37,172 nt of DNA, taken from positions 1-37,172 of the forward strand of contig JAICKU010000036.1 of NCBI GenBank assembly GCA_025927765.1, written 5' to 3'. This document shows positions 34,985 through 37,172 of this stretch, in pieces. The notes under the pieces were generated by a model. The model had not been told where the DNA came from and ran no database searches. It worked only from the letters and a program-made list of their open reading frames with translations. How positions within the stretch are numbered: the first letter of the stretch is position 1; each line of letters begins with the position of its first letter. Source of the DNA: Burkholderiales bacterium. GTDB taxonomy: Bacteria > Pseudomonadota > Gammaproteobacteria > Burkholderiales > Casimicrobiaceae. Made by a program: the position numbers and the translations under genes.

Positions 34985-35087
34985 CGGCGGGAGCCCGAGA
35001 TGGCGAGCCGGAACTCGGCTCTCGCGCCGAGCATAGCGCATGCGCGCGAATCCTCGCCGCGCAGCGCTTGCGCGAAACGACCGTTGA

Positions 35088-35246
35088 TCAGTACACGCTG
35101 CGCGCCGCACTCACGCGATCGGCGAGTTGCTCGAGCTCGGCGGCTTCCGCGCACGCTTGATCGTCGCGGTCGCAAACTTTGTCGACCGCCGACGCCGGAG
35201 CGGCGAGATGGGTCGTTTGGGTGAGATCTTCTGCGTGCGCCTGCAT
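35088..35246 (-). CDS. previously uncalled 52-aa acidic protein upstream of thyA
   Basis: The frame ATG 35246 to TGA 35088 codes for a 52-residue protein that is rich in Ala, Asp and Glu, with two Cys ([18 protein letters not shown]) and a helix-forming C-terminal half ([17 protein letters not shown]). The codons use G or C at the third position in most places, as in neighbouring genes, and the other five frames are full of Arg/Pro or stops. An in-frame TAA lies 14 codons upstream. The Shine-Dalgarno (AAGCGA) is weak. No family is recognised. Confidence 0.5.
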   Translation of the reverse strand: MQAHAEDLTQTTHLAAPASAVDKVCDRDDQACAEAAELEQLADRVSAARSVY

Positions 35247-35479
35247 GATGTCGGTTCGCTTGACGTTCGCGCTGTCGCGCGGTGGTTACGCAAGCGTTCA
35301 AGCAATGCACATGCCATCCATTGGCCACGCGGACGACGCGCGCGCAACGGCGTGATTTCCCTCTGCGTCGCCGCATGTCACGTGGCCCGGGCGAGCGCTG
35401 GCAGCGCGCGCGCATGTCGCGCACCGCCGACACGCTCGGGCATGCTTCGCGTTAACCGCTTGACTGCGCAACGAAAGTT

Positions 35480-35501
35480 GCTGTCGTCAAGTGACGACAG
35501 C
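35480..35501. terminator. perfect 10-bp hairpin just after glrR (possible terminator)
   Basis: GCTGTCGTCA and TGACGACAGC form a perfect stem with a 2-base centre, starting 8 nt after the glrR stop on the minus strand. The following bases (AACTTTCGTT) have only a weak T-run, so termination is possible but not certain. It could also be a dimeric operator. The rest of 35247-35479 shows no gene. Confidence 0.45.
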
Positions 35502-35508
35502 GCCGGCG

Positions 35509-36864
35509 TCAGGTCTTCGCACCCTTGAACATGCCGGGCTCGAGCCGGTGCCGCTGCAGCAGCTTGTAGAACTCGGTGCGGTTGCGCTTCGCGAGCTGCG
35601 CGGCCTGCGTGACGTTGCCGCCGGTGATCTTCAGCAGGCGCACGAGGTAGTCGCGCTCGAAGGTCTTGCGCGCCTCCTCGAACGGGATCAGGGCGGCCGC
35701 GTCCTCCTTCAACGCCGCCTGCACCAGCGTCGCGGGGATGACCGGCGTGGTGGCGAGCGCGACGCACTGCTCGAGCAGGTTCAGCAACTGGCGCACGTTG
35801 CCCGGCCAAGGTGCGGCGACGAGGAGCGCCATGGCGTCGGGCGCGAGCGTCGACGAAGGCTTGCGGTAGCGCTCGGCGAGCTTGCCGAGGATGTGCGCGG
35901 CGAGGAGCGGGATGTCCTCGCGCCGCTCCGCGAGCGACGGGAGCGCCAGCGACACGACGTTCAGCCGGTAGTAGAGGTCTTCGCGGAAAAGCCCCTGCTC
36001 GCGCTGCGCGTCGAGGTCGCGGTGCGTCGCCGAGATCACGCGCACGTCGACGGGAATCGCCTGCGTCGAGCCAACGGGACGCACCTCGCCTTCCTGCAGC
36101 ACGCGCAAGAGCTTCACCTGCAGCGGCAGCGGCATGTCGCCGATTTCGTCGAGGAACAGCGTGCCGCCGTCCGCCGCCTGGAACAGGCCCTTGTGCGCCT
36201 GAACTGCCCCGGTGAACGCGCCGCGCGCATGCCCGAAGAGCTCCGATTCGAGCAGGTCGCCCGGAATCGCGCCGCAGTTCACGGCGACGAACGCGCGCTC
36301 GCTGCGCCGGCTCGCCTGGTGGATCGCACGCGCCAGCAGTTCCTTGCCGGTGCCCGACTCGCCGAAGATCAGCACGCTCGCGTCGGAATCGGCCACGAGC
36401 TTCGCCTGCCGCAGCAGGTCCTCCATGCGAGGGCTGCGGGTGATGATGCCGGCGCGCCACGCGCCGGCGGTGCTGTCGCTGCCCGGCGCCTCGCCGCCTG
36501 ACGCCTCGAGCGCGGCCGCCACCTTCTGCAACAGGTCCTGGCTGTCGAACGGCTTCGTCAGGTAGCCGAATACGCCACGCTGCGTGGCGTTGACGGCGTC
36601 TGGAATCGTGCCGTGTGCGGTGAGGATGATCACCGGCAGCGCGGCGTGCTGGCGATGGATCGCTTCGAAGAGCTGCAGGCCGTCGATGCCCGGCATGCGC
36701 AGGTCCGTGATGACCGCGGTGGGCCGCTCCACGGCGATCGTCGCGAGTGCGGTTTCGCCGCTGTCGGCCGTGCGCACGCGATAGCCGGCCGACGTGAGGC
36801 GCAGGCTGATCAGCTTGAGGAGATCGGGGTCGTCGTCGACGAGAAGAATGTCACCGCGGTTCAT
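35509..36864 (-). CDS. glrR: sigma54-dependent response regulator, GlrR/QseF type
   Basis: The 451-residue NtrC-family activator has a receiver domain (1-120) with phosphoacceptor Asp54 (VITDLRMPG) and Lys104 (TKPFD), a sigma54 AAA+ domain with Walker A GESGTGKE (168-175), the sigma54 loop GAFTGA (215-220), Walker B GTLFLDE, and a C-terminal helix-turn-helix ([25 protein letters not shown]). The tail [10 protein letters not shown]...P is characteristic of GlrR/QseF, which controls small RNAs glmY/Z and envelope genes in enterobacteria. ATG 36864 has AAGGA 5-6 nt upstream. The kinase gene expected upstream is missing, probably because the contig ends. Confidence 0.95.
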   Translation of the reverse strand: MNRGDILLVDDDPDLLKLISLRLTSAGYRVRTADSGETALATIAVERPTAVITDLRMPGIDGLQLFEAIHRQHAALPVIILTAHGTIPDAVNATQRGVFGYLTKPFDSQDLLQKVAAALEASGGEAPGSDSTAGAWRAGIITRSPRMEDLLRQAKLVADSDASVLIFGESGTGKELLARAIHQASRRSERAFVAVNCGAIPGDLLESELFGHARGAFTGAVQAHKGLFQAADGGTLFLDEIGDMPLPLQVKLLRVLQEGEVRPVGSTQAIPVDVRVISATHRDLDAQREQGLFREDLYYRLNVVSLALPSLAERREDIPLLAAHILGKLAERYRKPSSTLAPDAMALLVAAPWPGNVRQLLNLLEQCVALATTPVIPATLVQAALKEDAAALIPFEEARKTFERDYLVRLLKITGGNVTQAAQLAKRNRTEFYKLLQRHRLEPGMFKGAKT

Positions 36865-37172
36865 GCAGTCCTTTCAATGAGGCGTCGCGAGTGGCCGCGG
36901 CGCGAGGCGACATCGGGCTTCGACATCGGCGACATCGGGGTGCGAGCCCGAGATGGGGGGGGACCACAGGCAGCGCAGAACCCCCGGTGGGAGCCCCAGC
37001 ACCCCCAAGCGGAACACCCGGAAAGGCGGGGGCCCCGGGGCTTCCCCCCGTTTTCGCCGCCCACCGACCGCCCCCAGCGGGGCTCAGACCCTAACGCCGG
37101 CTCCCACCGCGGGCTCAGAGCCTTACGGCGCAAACGCCGACTTCCGGCTCGCACCCCGATGTCGCCGATGTC
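36865..37172. other. repetitive, G/C-homopolymer-rich contig end
   Basis: This 308-nt stretch has no reliable gene. It starts with three copies of GACATCGG (36909-36938) and shows long G and C runs near 36955-37080, unlike the rest of the window. A frame that could be the end of a sensor kinase reads into the glrR start with an ATGA overlap or a TGA ahead of the RBS, but breaks in the repetitive part. The last 25 bases mirror 36922-36946. I would not trust this part of the assembly. Confidence 0.7.
36922..36946. repeat. left arm of a perfect 25-bp inverted repeat (right arm 37148-37172)
   Basis: The 25 bases starting GACATCGGCGACATCGGGG are the exact reverse complement of the last 25 bases of the window. 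The arms are 201 bases apart and the right arm ends exactly at the window end. Such a fold-back at a contig end is typical of an assembly or amplification artefact, though a real inverted repeat cannot be excluded. Confidence 0.8.

Overview
The window is a GC-rich bacterial segment whose gene content and order point to a betaproteobacterium (Burkholderiales/Rhodocyclales-like, probably from an uncultured lineage or metagenome assembly). The main reasons are the exbB-exbD-lpxK-ycaR-kdsB-adk order, the lysine/alanine-rich SWIB-domain protein, GlnRS, the long-form thymidylate synthase and the GlrR/QseF-type regulator. It is almost all chromosomal housekeeping sequence. I see no phage, plasmid, CRISPR, tRNA or rRNA genes. 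Both ends look like contig ends: the left end cuts a cytochrome b561 gene, and the right end stops exactly at the end of a perfect 25-bp inverted repeat.

Layout. 1-6.4 kb (minus strand): a tight run transcribed right to left, made of a Cys-rich zinc/metallothionein-like protein, a fused double ABC permease, its ATPase with a C-terminal AAA-associated domain, a secreted gamma-glutamyltransferase and a MarC-family membrane protein, then cytochrome b561. No substrate-binding protein is present. A decayed SGNH-hydrolase remnant lies just upstream. 6.5-14.9 kb (minus): one long co-directional cluster, exbB, exbD, lpxK, ycaR, kdsB, adk, a glycosyltransferase with a TPR-like tail, PPi-dependent phosphofructokinase (pfp) and proton-pumping pyrophosphatase (hppA). 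It links envelope energisation and LPS synthesis to adenylate and pyrophosphate metabolism. A sigma70-like promoter sits directly before exbB. 14.9-18.2 kb: yihY-like membrane protein, msrA (divergent), an MFS exporter and pdxH with a TTG start. 18.4-19.0 kb: a monocistronic SWIB/histone-H1-like gene with its own promoter and a strong terminator. 19.0-24.0 kb: a small hypothetical gene, htpX, glnS and, divergently, xseA. 24.0-30.8 kb (minus): aroC, then the coupled MFS (LplT-like)-DUF2339-DUF3999 genes. 31.0-33.7 kb (minus): nnrS with a small Cys-containing partner, and rnk overlapping a gene whose C-terminus resembles EF-G domain V. 34.0-36.9 kb (minus): thyA, a previously uncalled 52-aa gene, and glrR. 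The last 300 bases are repetitive and probably unreliable.

The most notable non-genic structure is a family of three related ~85-91 bp inverted-repeat elements: one after xseA that supplies its stop codon, one inside the DUF2339 coding frame, and one between the MFS gene and nnrS. They look like REP/RAYT-type dispersed palindromes. Other points worth attention are kdsB, which has no ATG/GTG/TTG start ahead of its essential N-terminal motif (a CTG in a CTGA overlap is the only candidate); pdxH, which seems to be nearly leaderless with a TTG start; a clear promoter and nested hairpin in the rnk leader; and the GGT-ABC operon without a binding protein. I found no clearly novel defence or mobile system.
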